A DNA stretch of 64,000 nt. It comes from Mycobacterium kiyosense. Its GTDB lineage: Bacteria > Actinomycetota > Actinomycetes > Mycobacteriales > Mycobacteriaceae. Location of the stretch: NCBI GenBank assembly GCA_021654635.1, contig AP025179.1:558001-622000 (forward strand). Direction: 5' to 3'. Positions 20,545-28,329 of this stretch are shown in pieces (the stretch's first letter is position 1; each line of letters begins with the position of its first letter). Position numbers and translations under genes: made by a program. The notes under the pieces are model-generated. The model searched no databases and was not told where the DNA came from. It worked only from the letters and a program-made list of their open reading frames with translations.

Positions 20545-20879
20545 GCGACGACCTTCCTGCCCGGGACGAGTCAGTAAGTCAGTGTAAGGGGCCAACCTTG
20601 GCATTGTCTGTGCATCATCAGAATAATTTGCTGCTAATCCGATAAAAACGATCTATTGAGACGATTTGTGGTGATGAGATAATGAGCTCAGTAGTTCAGC
20701 GAAATAGTAAATACACGGATCAGTACCCCATAATTGGTGGTTAGCAGGCTGCTGAGATCAGTATTGGTGCAGACGTTCAACAAATTTACAGGTCAGATAT
20801 TTCTATTTCGTATTGTTTGCCAACAGCATTTACGTATACCGTTTTCTTGGTCAGGTGGAAGATCGTGAAAGGGGTCCCC
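20545..20879. other. AT-rich intergenic island with divergent promoters
   Basis: About 335 bases at well below half GC, in a region otherwise near two-thirds GC, with many A/T runs (for example gataaaaacgatctattg). It separates the small partition-like gene (minus) from the secreted GHGWGG-repeat gene (plus). No coding frame with family content is seen. Such AT-rich tracts are typical targets of the xenogeneic silencer Lsr2. Confidence 0.7.
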
Positions 20880-21274
20880 ATGAGGTCATTGCGTTCGGTG
20901 CGTACCGCGGCAACCGGGGCCATCGGCGCCGGTGTGCTGGCTACCACTCTGCTGTTCGGTGGTCCGCTGTTCGGCGGCACTGCCGTGGCGCAGGCCGCGC
21001 CGCCCGGCCCGGCCGTCGTCGCACCGGCTCTGTCCGGTCCGCATGGCGCCGCGGACCTGCCCGAGCGCCCCGGGCACGGCTGGGGCGGGCACGGCGGGGA
21101 GGTCATGGCTGGGGTGGCCACGGTTGGGGCGGCCCTGGCTGGGGCGGCCACGGCTGGGGTGGCCACGGTTTGGGCTGGCGCCACGGCGGCTGGGGCGGCG
21201 GCGGTATGGGCCGCGGCGGCTGGTTCCCGGGCGGCTGGTGGGGTCACCGAAACTTGTGGAACTGGTGGTGGTGA
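20880..21274 (+). CDS. Secreted Gly/Trp/His-rich repeat protein (one frameshift in this sequence)
   Basis: Corrected length about 131 residues. The N-terminus MRSLRSVRTAATGAIGAGVL is a clear Sec signal peptide, with probable cleavage after AVAQA at A-P-P. A proline-rich spacer precedes repeats of GHGWGG/GPGWGG (about seven units) and the end GGWFPGGWWGHRNLWNWWW. One G is missing in the run 21096-21099; without it the reading leaves the repeat frame. AAAGGGG lies 5 bases before the ATG. Function unknown. The His/Trp repeats suggest surface or ligand binding, but nothing specific can be claimed. Confidence 0.75.
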
Positions 21275-21299
21275 ACCCGGCTGGGCGACGTCCCGCGGC

Positions 21300-23486
21300 C
21301 TAAGGGTCGCGGGGCAGGCCGAGCAACCGCTCCGCGATGATGTTGAGCTGCACCTCGGAGGTGCCGCCGTAGATCGTGGTGGCGCGGCTGGACAACAGGT
21401 AGTCGTTCCACTTGCCTTGCGGCTGTTCGGGATCCGCGATCACGGCGTCGGTGCCGAAGGACGACACCGCGAATTCGGCGTAGCCCTGACCGGTCCGCAT
21501 CGACAGCAGCTTGGAGATCGCCGCCGACGGCATCGCATCGCCACCGGCCAGCGTCAGCAGGGTGGAACGCAGGTTGAGCACCTTGGCGGCATGGCCTTCG
21601 GCGATCAGCTGGCCCGCGCGGTGCCGGGCGACCTGGTCGAACTGTCCGTCCCGGACGAACTCGACGAACGCGGGCAGGCTGGCCAGGAAGTTCAGGTCGC
21701 TGCCACCGATTGAAACCCGTTCGGCGGTGAGGGTATTGCGGCTGACCTCCCAGCCCCGGTTCACCTCGCCCAGCACATACTCGTCGGGCACGAACACGTC
21801 GTCGAGGTAGACGGTGTTGAAGAACTCCTGCCCGGTGAGTTCCTTGAGCGGCTTGACCGTCACGCCCTCGCTCTTCATGTCGAGCAGGAAATAGGTGATG
21901 CCGTTGTGTTTCGGAGCGTTCGGGTCCGTCCTGGCCAGCAGTGCGCCCCACTGCGAGAACTGCGCCGCGGTGGTCCAGATCTTCTGGCCGGTGATGCGCC
22001 AGCCGCCGTCCACCCGGGTGGCCTTCGTCGTCAGCCCGGCCAGGTCGGATCCGGCGCCCGGCTCGGAGAACAGTTGGCACCAGACCATTTCGCCGCGGAA
22101 GGTGGGGGGCAGGAAGCGCTGCTGCTGTTCCTCGGTGCCGAACGCGACGATGGACGGGATGATCCACGCCGCGATGCCCACCTGTGGCCGCTTGACCCGG
22201 CCGGCGGTGAACTCCTGGGCGATGATGACCTGCTCGACCGGCCCCGACGCCCGCCCCCACGGCTTGGGCAGATACGGCAGCACCCAACCCGCCTCGGCGA
22301 TCGCGACGGTGCGAGCGTCGCGGTCCATCTCCTTCAAGGCGGCGACCTCGGCCCGGATTTCGTCGCGCAGCTGCTCGGTTTCGGGATCTAAGTCGATGTC
22401 CACCGCGCGCATGCCGGTGGTGGTCGCGGTGTCCACCACCCGCTGCGGATACTCCGTGCTGCGGCCGAAGGAGGCGGCCAGCATCAGCGCCCGGCGGTAG
22501 TACACGTTGGTGTCGTGCTCCCAGGTGAAGCCGATGCCGCCGTGCACCTGGATGCAGTCCTGCGTGCAGCGCTGCGCCGCCGCCGGCGCCAACGTGGCCG
22601 CCACCGCCGCCGCGAACTCGATGTGCTCGCTGTCCTCGTCCAGCGCGCGGGCGGCGTCCCACACCGCGGCGGTGGCCCGCTCGGTGTCGGCGACCATCTC
22701 CGCGCACTTGTGCTTGATGGCCTGGAATTGCCCGATCGGCCGGCCGAACTGTTCGCGGATTTTGGCGTAACCCGACGCGGTGTCGGTGGCCCAGCGCGCC
22801 ACACCCACCGCCTCGGCCGACAGCAGTGTCGTCATCAGCGCGTGCGCGGCCGTCATGCTCAGGTTGTCCAGCACCATGTCGTCGCCGACCTCGACGGCGT
22901 TGGCGCGCACGTGCGCCACCGGACGCAGCGGGTCGACACTTTGCACCGGCTCGATCTCGAGTTGGTCGGCGCGCAGCACCACCCACTCCTCGCCACTGTC
23001 GATGGCCACCGGCAGCACCAGGATCGACGCCTGTGCCGCGGCGGGCACCGCCCGGACTTCGCCGCGGATCACCAGAACCTGGCTGCCTTCCGGCCCCTGG
23101 CGGGTGGCGGTCATGGTCGAATCCAGCGCGTAGGCGCCGATGGCCGCCCCCGAGGCCAGTTCGGCGAGTACCTCGGCCTTGGGGTCGTGTGCGGCGATCA
23201 ATGCGCTGGCGATCGCCGACGGCACGAACGGCCCGGGCACCGCGCCGTAGCCGAATTCGGCCAGCACGATGGCCAGCTCCAAGATGCCGTAGCCCTGGCC
23301 GCCAACCGATTCGGCTAGGTGCACGCCTTGCAGTCCCTGGTCGGCAGCGGCCTGCCAGTACGGCGGCGGGTTCTGCACCGGCGTCTCCATCGCCTCGTGC
23401 AGCACCTCCGAGGGCGCCACCCGCGCCACCAGGGACCGCACCGAGTCGGCCAGGGCTTGGTGTTCAGGGTTTATCGCGATCGGCAT
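21300..23486 (-). CDS. fadE6: Acyl-CoA dehydrogenase FadE6, double-domain type
   Basis: 728 residues made of two acyl-CoA dehydrogenase units. The first (residues about 1-360) has an incomplete core with AIKHKCAEMVADTERATAAVWDAAR and QVHGGIGFTWEHD. The second (about 375-728) is full, with CQLFSEPGAGSDLAGLTTKATR (FAD/substrate loop), WKITGQKIWTT-like WRITGQKIWTTAAQFSQWG and the end TTIYGGTSEVQLNIIAERLLGLPRDP. Oxidises acyl-CoA to trans-2-enoyl-CoA. Length equals that recalled for Rv0271c (about 731). Convergent with the secreted repeat gene. Confidence 0.94.
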   Translation of the reverse strand: MPIAINPEHQALADSVRSLVARVAPSEVLHEAMETPVQNPPPYWQAAADQGLQGVHLAESVGGQGYGILELAIVLAEFGYGAVPGPFVPSAIASALIAAHDPKAEVLAELASGAAIGAYALDSTMTATRQGPEGSQVLVIRGEVRAVPAAAQASILVLPVAIDSGEEWVVLRADQLEIEPVQSVDPLRPVAHVRANAVEVGDDMVLDNLSMTAAHALMTTLLSAEAVGVARWATDTASGYAKIREQFGRPIGQFQAIKHKCAEMVADTERATAAVWDAARALDEDSEHIEFAAAVAATLAPAAAQRCTQDCIQVHGGIGFTWEHDTNVYYRRALMLAASFGRSTEYPQRVVDTATTTGMRAVDIDLDPETEQLRDEIRAEVAALKEMDRDARTVAIAEAGWVLPYLPKPWGRASGPVEQVIIAQEFTAGRVKRPQVGIAAWIIPSIVAFGTEEQQQRFLPPTFRGEMVWCQLFSEPGAGSDLAGLTTKATRVDGGWRITGQKIWTTAAQFSQWGALLARTDPNAPKHNGITYFLLDMKSEGVTVKPLKELTGQEFFNTVYLDDVFVPDEYVLGEVNRGWEVSRNTLTAERVSIGGSDLNFLASLPAFVEFVRDGQFDQVARHRAGQLIAEGHAAKVLNLRSTLLTLAGGDAMPSAAISKLLSMRTGQGYAEFAVSSFGTDAVIADPEQPQGKWNDYLLSSRATTIYGGTSEVQLNIIAERLLGLPRDP

Positions 23487-23610
23487 TGGTCGCCTTCCCG
23501 TTGCTCTCGAGGCCGTTGCGGCCGGGCACCCTTTAAGCTAACAACCGGTCGGTTGGGGGCCAACGGTGGCCGACGGAGGCCCAGGCTGTCTCCCGGCTTC
23601 GGCGAGGCGG

Positions 23611-24720
23611 TCAGCCCCACCGCTTGCCGATCCACTCGGCGATGATGTCGGCCTGCTCGTCGCGGGCGCCCGGTGTGGTGAAGTAATGATCGGTGTCGAC
23701 GGCGGCCTGGGACTTGTCGGCGCCGGCCAGCCCGTCGTAGATGCGCTTGGCGTCCGACGGGAAGACGCCGGTGTCGGCCTCGGCGTTGATCACCAGCGCC
23801 GGGCAGGTGATGCGGGCCAGGTGCGGCTCGGCCCGGGTCTGCGCGGTGCGCAGGCTCCACATGCCCAGCCAGTTGCGCAGCGTGGTCGCGGCGGCGATAC
23901 CGCGGGCCGACCGGTTCGCCTGCACCGGCGTGCCGGCGTAGCACGAATTAGCTTGGCGCTTGGTAGGTTCGAGAGTCGGATCGACCATCCGCGGGTCGGC
24001 CCAGGTACGCATCACGGTGAACGGCCGATCGGAGAAACCCGCCGCCTTGACCCGTTCGAGCTCCGATTCGGCCCAGTCGGTGATGGCGTGATTGCGGGCC
24101 ACCTGCGCCGCTCGGTATCGCTGGACGAACTCCGGTGCGTACGGCGGCCGCTGGAAGAACAGATCCAGCTCCGGATCGGTTGCCACGGGGTCGTTTTCGT
24201 CGACGACGGCGCCGTCCATCCAGGCGGTCAGCACGTCGGGCCGTCCCGGGTGCGCGGCCGTGGCGACGTAGCCGTCGGCGGCGAGCAGCTCGGTCAACCC
24301 GTCGGCGGGCCGCATGCCCGCCAGCGGTGTCACGTTCGGGTCGACCGCTTGGGACTGGTAGGCCGACATCAACGATCCACCACCCGAATTACCCAGCAGA
24401 ACAACAGTTTCCACGCCGGCGATCTCGCGCAGCCAGCGCACGCCGACCCCGATGTCGACCAGCGCGTGGTCGAGCAGGAAACTACTCTCGAAGCCCCGGA
24501 ACCGGGTGTTCCAGCCCAGGAACCCGATCTCGCGGTTGGCCAGGTACTCGGCGATGTAGTGCTCGGAGAAGTCGATCTGGTAATGCGTGGCGATCACCGC
24601 CACCTTCGGACGATGCCCCGCGGCATGGTGATAGAGGCCCTGGCAGGGATGCCCGCCGGCACCGGCTCGCCCGGCGGTCGGCGACGGCAGCCCGATGAAT
24701 TCGCGAACGACGTCGGTCAA
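23611..24720 (-). CDS. Alpha/beta-hydrolase (Rv0272c type)
   Basis: 369 residues from a TTG start (TDVVREFIGLPSPTAGRAGAGGHPCQGLYHHAAG). Nucleophile elbow GNSGGGS (VVLLGNSGGGSLMSAYQSQ), a long cap region, and late ALVINAEADTGVFPSDAKR and a catalytic His in VDTDHYFTTPGARDEQ. Probably an esterase or thioesterase acting on an acyl substrate; the exact substrate is unknown. Its TTG overlaps the stop of the TetR gene in TTGA (24717-24720), so they are co-translated. The regulator upstream therefore likely controls it. Confidence 0.88.
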   Translation of the reverse strand: MTDVVREFIGLPSPTAGRAGAGGHPCQGLYHHAAGHRPKVAVIATHYQIDFSEHYIAEYLANREIGFLGWNTRFRGFESSFLLDHALVDIGVGVRWLREIAGVETVVLLGNSGGGSLMSAYQSQAVDPNVTPLAGMRPADGLTELLAADGYVATAAHPGRPDVLTAWMDGAVVDENDPVATDPELDLFFQRPPYAPEFVQRYRAAQVARNHAITDWAESELERVKAAGFSDRPFTVMRTWADPRMVDPTLEPTKRQANSCYAGTPVQANRSARGIAAATTLRNWLGMWSLRTAQTRAEPHLARITCPALVINAEADTGVFPSDAKRIYDGLAGADKSQAAVDTDHYFTTPGARDEQADIIAEWIGKRWG

Positions 24721-25352
24721 GAGCGACCCTCCTCGCTGTAAATGGCCCGGTAGTAGATGTTGGCCAGGGTCTGGATGCACGCTTGGTCGTCGGGCTCCGT
24801 GGACCGGGTGAGCTGGAGGTAGCAGAACTGGTTGAACATCGCCACGATCGCCTCGGCCATCAGCTGTGGGTCGTCGTCGGGGCAATAACCCTGCGCCTGA
24901 GCACGTCTGACCGATTCGGCGATGAAAGAGACTGGGATCGAGCACATCTGGGCCCAGTGTTCGGCGAAGTCGTCGCTGACCATCGCCAGCTGCGAGATGC
25001 TGATCACCTCGGCGAGACGGTGCCGGTAGGTGTGCCAGTGCGCGGCGGCGGCCTGGTGCGCACGGTCGCGCTCCGACAGACCGTGCTGGGTCACCGAGAC
25101 GGCGCGCTGGCCGGCTTCGTCGCGGAAGCGCAGCGCCCATTGGCGCACCATCGCCTCTTTGGAGTCGTAGTAGTTGTAGAACGACGCCGCCGACCGCCCC
25201 GCCTCGGCGGCGATATCGGCAATCGTCGTCGCCAGAATCCCCTTGCGTGCGATCACTTTTCGCGCGGCGGCGTCGATTGCGGCCTGGGTGCGCCGGCCAC
25301 GGTGGGTGGGAAGCCTGGGCAGAGTTTCGGAGTGGTCGGCCGCGCTCGTCAT
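24717..25352 (-). CDS. TetR-family repressor (Rv0273c type)
   Basis: 211 residues from ATG at 25352, with GGAGG 8 bases upstream; an earlier ATG at 25370 lacks support. N-terminal helix-turn-helix about residues 20-65 (AAIDAARKVIARKGILATTIADIAAEAGRSAASFYNYYDSKEAMV, in outline), followed by a helical ligand domain ending IYYRAIYSEEGRS. It lies head-to-head with the VOC gene, and the perfect palindrome between them is the likely operator, so it should repress both itself with the hydrolase and the VOC gene. Confidence 0.92.
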   Translation of the reverse strand: MTSAADHSETLPRLPTHRGRRTQAAIDAAARKVIARKGILATTIADIAAEAGRSAASFYNYYDSKEAMVRQWALRFRDEAGQRAVSVTQHGLSERDRAHQAAAAHWHTYRHRLAEVISISQLAMVSDDFAEHWAQMCSIPVSFIAESVRRAQAQGYCPDDDPQLMAEAIVAMFNQFCYLQLTRSTEPDDQACIQTLANIYYRAIYSEEGRS

Positions 25353-25368
25353 GTCACGCACCTCCCAC

Positions 25369-25398
25369 AAACCTGAATCTGATGTTAGATTCAGGTTT
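25369..25398. promoter_or_regulatory. Perfect palindromic TetR operator between Rv0273c-like and VOC genes
   Basis: Two exact 12-base arms, AAACCTGAATCT and AGATTCAGGTTT, flank a 6-base spacer (GATGTT). It lies 17 bases from the repressor start and 25 from the VOC gene start, where it would block both promoters. Confidence 0.85.
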
Positions 25399-25422
25399 GG
25401 ATCTTAGGTAGGGAGGCGGGCG

Positions 25423-26002
25423 ATGATCAAGCCGCACAACACCAACACCGAGTTCGAGCTCGGCGGCATCAACCACGTCGCCCTGGTGTGTTCGGACATG
25501 GCGCGCACCGTGGACTTCTACAGCAACATCCTGGGTATGCCGCTGATCAAGTCGCTCGATCTGCCCGGGGGTGCGGGTCAGCACTTCTTCTTCGACGCCG
25601 GCAACGGCGACTGCGTCGCATTCTTCTGGTTCACCGAGGCCGCCGACCGGGCCCGGGATCAGTTCGCCCGGGGCGCTGCCGGGGCTAGGCGACATCACCA
25701 GCGCGGTGAGCACGATGAACCATCTCGCCTTCCACGTGCCGGCGGACAAATTCGACGCGTATCGGCAGCGGCTGAAGGACAAGGGGGTGCGGGTCGGCCC
25801 GGTGCTCAATCACGACGAGAGCCCTATGCAGGTGGCGGCGACGGTTCATCCCGGCGTCTACGTGCGGTCTTTCTACTTCCAGGATCCCGACGGCATCATG
25901 CTTGAGTTCGCTTGCTGGATAAGGGAATTCAATGAAGCCGACACCCCGGCGGTGCCCAAGACCGCGGCCGACCGGCGGCCGCCGGTGGCCGTCGGCCACT
26001 AG
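25423..26002 (+). CDS. Glyoxalase/VOC-superfamily protein (one frameshift in this sequence)
   Basis: Starts MIKPHNTNTEFELGGINHVALVCSDMARTVDFYSNILGM with GGGAGG 6 bases upstream. Two beta-alpha-beta-beta-beta units, with metal-ligand positions His in GINHVAL and MNHLAFHV and Glu in DGIMLEFACW. The frame breaks near 25649-25657 (GGGCCCGGG) where one base is extra; correction joins the halves at ADR-GISSPGALPGLGDITSAV and gives 192 residues, the size recalled for Rv0274. An extradiol-dioxygenase or lyase fold; substrate unknown. Divergent from, and likely controlled by, the TetR repressor. Confidence 0.88.
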
Positions 26003-26027
26003 CCGTCGAGTGTGACAGTCTTCGGGT

Positions 26028-26576
26028 GTGACACAGCACATCCTGAGCGAAGAGCAGATTGCGGCGCTGTCCCCGGCGCAGCGCAAGGAGCTGATCTCGC
26101 GGCTCGAGCAACCGTTGAGCGAGCTGGTCGAACCCGCCGAGCTGGGTCGGCGGCGGCGGATCAACCTCGGGCTGATCGTCAGCGGTTCGATGGCCCTGGT
26201 GCCCTGGATCGGGTACCTGTCGATGACGCTGCCCCCCAACTACGTCGCCCACAACTGGCCGGCCACCTGGGTGGGCTTCGACATCCTGCTGGTCGGGTTC
26301 ATGCTGGCGACTGCCGTGCTGGGTTTCCTGCGCCGGCAGTTGCTGCTGCTGACCGCATTCACCAGCGGGGTGTTGCTGATCTGCGACGCCTGGTTCGACC
26401 TGATGACCGCCGGGCCCGACGACGTGTGGCTGTCGGTGGTCACCGCGTTGCTGATCGAGGTGCCGATGGCAATGTTGCTGATCAGCGGTGCGCAGCGCAT
26501 CATGCGGATCACCCTGATGCGTCGCTGGCTCCTGGATCCGGGGATGCGCCTGTGGCAACTTCCGCTTTTCCCTTGA
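26028..26576 (+). CDS. Four-helix membrane protein of unknown function
   Basis: 182 residues from GTG (MTQHILSEEQIAALSPAQRKELISRLEQPLSEL). A soluble helical N-terminus of about 45 residues precedes four hydrophobic segments (LGLIVSGSMALVPWIGYL; WVGFDILLVGFMLATAVLG; LLLLTAFTSGVLLICDAWF; VVTALLIEVPMAMLLI). No catalytic motif seen. Its 3' end overlaps the convergent TetR gene by 68 bases. It may follow the VOC gene on one transcript, 25 bases apart. Not a member of the M. tuberculosis order I recall at this spot. Confidence 0.8.
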   Translation: MTQHILSEEQIAALSPAQRKELISRLEQPLSELVEPAELGRRRRINLGLIVSGSMALVPWIGYLSMTLPPNYVAHNWPATWVGFDILLVGFMLATAVLGFLRRQLLLLTAFTSGVLLICDAWFDLMTAGPDDVWLSVVTALLIEVPMAMLLISGAQRIMRITLMRRWLLDPGMRLWQLPLFP

Positions 26577-27222
26577 GGCCGTACAGGCCCGGGCTGGTCA
26601 ATTCGCTCACCAGCAACGTCAGCTGATCGACCAGTTCGTCGGGCGCCAGCCTGACGCTGCCGTCCAGCCAGGCGCTGATCGCCTGACCTACGCCACCCAC
26701 CGCGAAGTGCGCGCCCATGTTGAGCCGCTCGTTTGCTGAGATGTGCAGCGCTCCGGCGGCGTACTGCCCGGACAGCACCGCGAACAACGCGGTGGACTCG
26801 GCGCGTTTGCGGATCACCATCGGATCGGAGAGTTGGGTGCTGAACACCAGGCGGCCGACCCGGGGATCGTCGGAGATGGTGTTCACGATGTAGGCCATCC
26901 CGGCTCGGGTCTGTTCGGCTACCGGCGCGGCCAGCACCGCGGCCTGGGTCTTGCCGGCCAGATCGGCGATGATCCAGTCGAAAACCGCCCCGATGAACTC
27001 GTCTTTCTCGGAGAAGTTCTCGTAGAAGTATCTGGTCGCCACGCCGGCTTCCTGACAGATCGCGCGCACCGTGACCGCGGACAAGTCCTTCTGGACCGCG
27101 CCGAGTAGCTCGAGGCCGGCCGCGAGCAGCTTTCCGCGGCGTTCGGCGAGGCGCGCTGCGGCGTCCACTCCGCGGTAAGGTCGCGTGCTCGCAGCTGCGT
27201 GATCGGAACCCATGGCCCCCAT
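26509..27222 (-). CDS. TetR-family repressor (Rv0275c type)
   Basis: 237 residues from the ATG at 27222 (MGAMGSDHAAASTRPYRGVDAAARLAERR); another ATG lies 9 bases on. Helix-turn-helix in residues about 45-75 (AVTVRAICQEAGVATRYFYENFSEKDEFIGAVF). The C-terminal domain includes MGAHFAVGGVGQAISAWLDGSVRLAPDELVDQLTLL. It is divergent from the DUF2236 gene, whose expression it may control. The last 23 codons overlap the 3' end of the membrane-protein gene on the other strand. Confidence 0.9.
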   Translation of the reverse strand: MGAMGSDHAAASTRPYRGVDAAARLAERRGKLLAAGLELLGAVQKDLSAVTVRAICQEAGVATRYFYENFSEKDEFIGAVFDWIIADLAGKTQAAVLAAPVAEQTRAGMAYIVNTISDDPRVGRLVFSTQLSDPMVIRKRAESTALFAVLSGQYAAGALHISANERLNMGAHFAVGGVGQAISAWLDGSVRLAPDELVDQLTLLVSELTSPGLYGLKGKAEVATGASPDPGASDASG

Positions 27223-27309
27223 CTTGACAGCACGGGTGGGCACCGACAAACATCTGGAAACGAATGTTAACAGAATTTGCGGACCCGGCAGGGCGAGAAG
27301 GGTCGTTGG

Positions 27310-28218
27310 ATGGCAACTCCTGAGATGAGTCAGGACCTGGTTCGGCACGTCGAACGGGCGGTCGCAGAACCGGCCCGATCCGGGCGAACCCGGCGGCTGT
27401 GGGGGCCGAGCGTTGACGACGGGATGATGGGGGTCGCGCTACTGGCGGGGCCCGCCAACGTGATCATGCAGCTCGCGCGGCCCGGCGTGGGGTACGGAGT
27501 GATGGAGAGTCGCGTCGAAAGCGGACGTATCGACCTGCATCCGATCAAGCGGGCACGCACCACCTTCACCTACCTGGCTGTGGCCACCGCCGGCACCGAC
27601 GCGCAGAAGGCGGCCTTTCGCCGCGCCGTGAACCGGGCGCATGCGCAAGTCCGTTCCACGCCCGACAGTCCCGTCCAGTACAACGCCTTCGACCCCGAAC
27701 TGCAGCTCTGGGTTGCCGCCTGCCTCTACAAAGGGGGGGTCGACGTCTACCGGACTTTCGTCGGGGAGCTCAGTGAAGAAGACGCCGAGCGCCACTACCG
27801 CGAGGGGATGGCGCTGGGCACCACCCTGCAGGTGCCGCCGGAGATGTGGCCGGCCGACCGCGCCGCGTTCGACCGTTATTGGCAGGAGTCGCTGGCCAAG
27901 GTGCACATCGACGACGCCGTCCGTGAGTACCTCTATCCGATTGCGGTCGCGCGGATTAAGCGGCTGCCCCTGCCCGGTTTGCTGACCGTGGTCCCGGAGA
28001 GCCTTGCCCTGCTGATCACCAGCGGCTTTCTGCCGCAACGGTTCCGCGACGAGATGGGTTTTCCCTGGGACGAGCGCCGACAACGCCTGTTCGACCAGCT
28101 GATGATGGTGGTGCGGATCAAGAACGGGCTGATGCCGCGGTTCGTCCGCCACTTCCCGTTCAACGTGCTGCTGTGGGACCTCGATCGGCGCATCAAGGCC
28201 GGTCGACCGCTCATCTGA
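27310..28218 (+). CDS. DUF2236 family protein, MpaB/latex-clearing-like oxygenase (Rv0276 type)
   Basis: 302 residues, MATPEMSQDLVRHVERAVAEPARSG, with GAAGGG 7 bases before the ATG. Family features are the early GVALLAGPANVIMQLARPGVGYGVMESRVESGRIDLHPIKRARTTFTYL and the middle FDPELQLWVAACLYKGGVDVYRTF. Members of DUF2236 include heme oxygenases of the latex-clearing and mpaB types, but the substrate here is unknown. A TetR repressor is divergent from it. Confidence 0.88.
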   Translation: MATPEMSQDLVRHVERAVAEPARSGRTRRLWGPSVDDGMMGVALLAGPANVIMQLARPGVGYGVMESRVESGRIDLHPIKRARTTFTYLAVATAGTDAQKAAFRRAVNRAHAQVRSTPDSPVQYNAFDPELQLWVAACLYKGGVDVYRTFVGELSEEDAERHYREGMALGTTLQVPPEMWPADRAAFDRYWQESLAKVHIDDAVREYLYPIAVARIKRLPLPGLLTVVPESLALLITSGFLPQRFRDEMGFPWDERRQRLFDQLMMVVRIKNGLMPRFVRHFPFNVLLWDLDRRIKAGRPLI

Positions 28219-28221
28219 GTT

Positions 28222-28252
28222 TCTCCCGGACCTGACGCCGGCAGTCCGGAGA
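28222..28252 (+). terminator. Hairpin terminator after the DUF2236 gene
   Basis: TCTCC-c-GGAC and GTCCGGAGA pair over nine bases with one bulge around a 12-base loop, 3 bases past the stop codon. No T tract. Confidence 0.55.
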
Positions 28253-28290
28253 GGACTTGCGCGGCGACGCACAGTGGTGTCGAATAGCTG

Positions 28291-28310
28291 ATAATGAAAA
28301 TCATTCTCAT
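28291..28310 (+). promoter_or_regulatory. Zur (zinc uptake regulator) box before the PPE gene
   Basis: Contains TGAAAATCATTCTCA (28295-28309), close to the mycobacterial Zur consensus TGAAAATCATTTTCA, centred on the perfect inverted repeat AATGA-aaa-TCATT. It lies about 20 bases before the PPE start, consistent with zinc repression of this first ESX-3 transcript. Confidence 0.85.
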
Positions 28311-28329
28311 CTATTCGCGGGGGTGAGCG

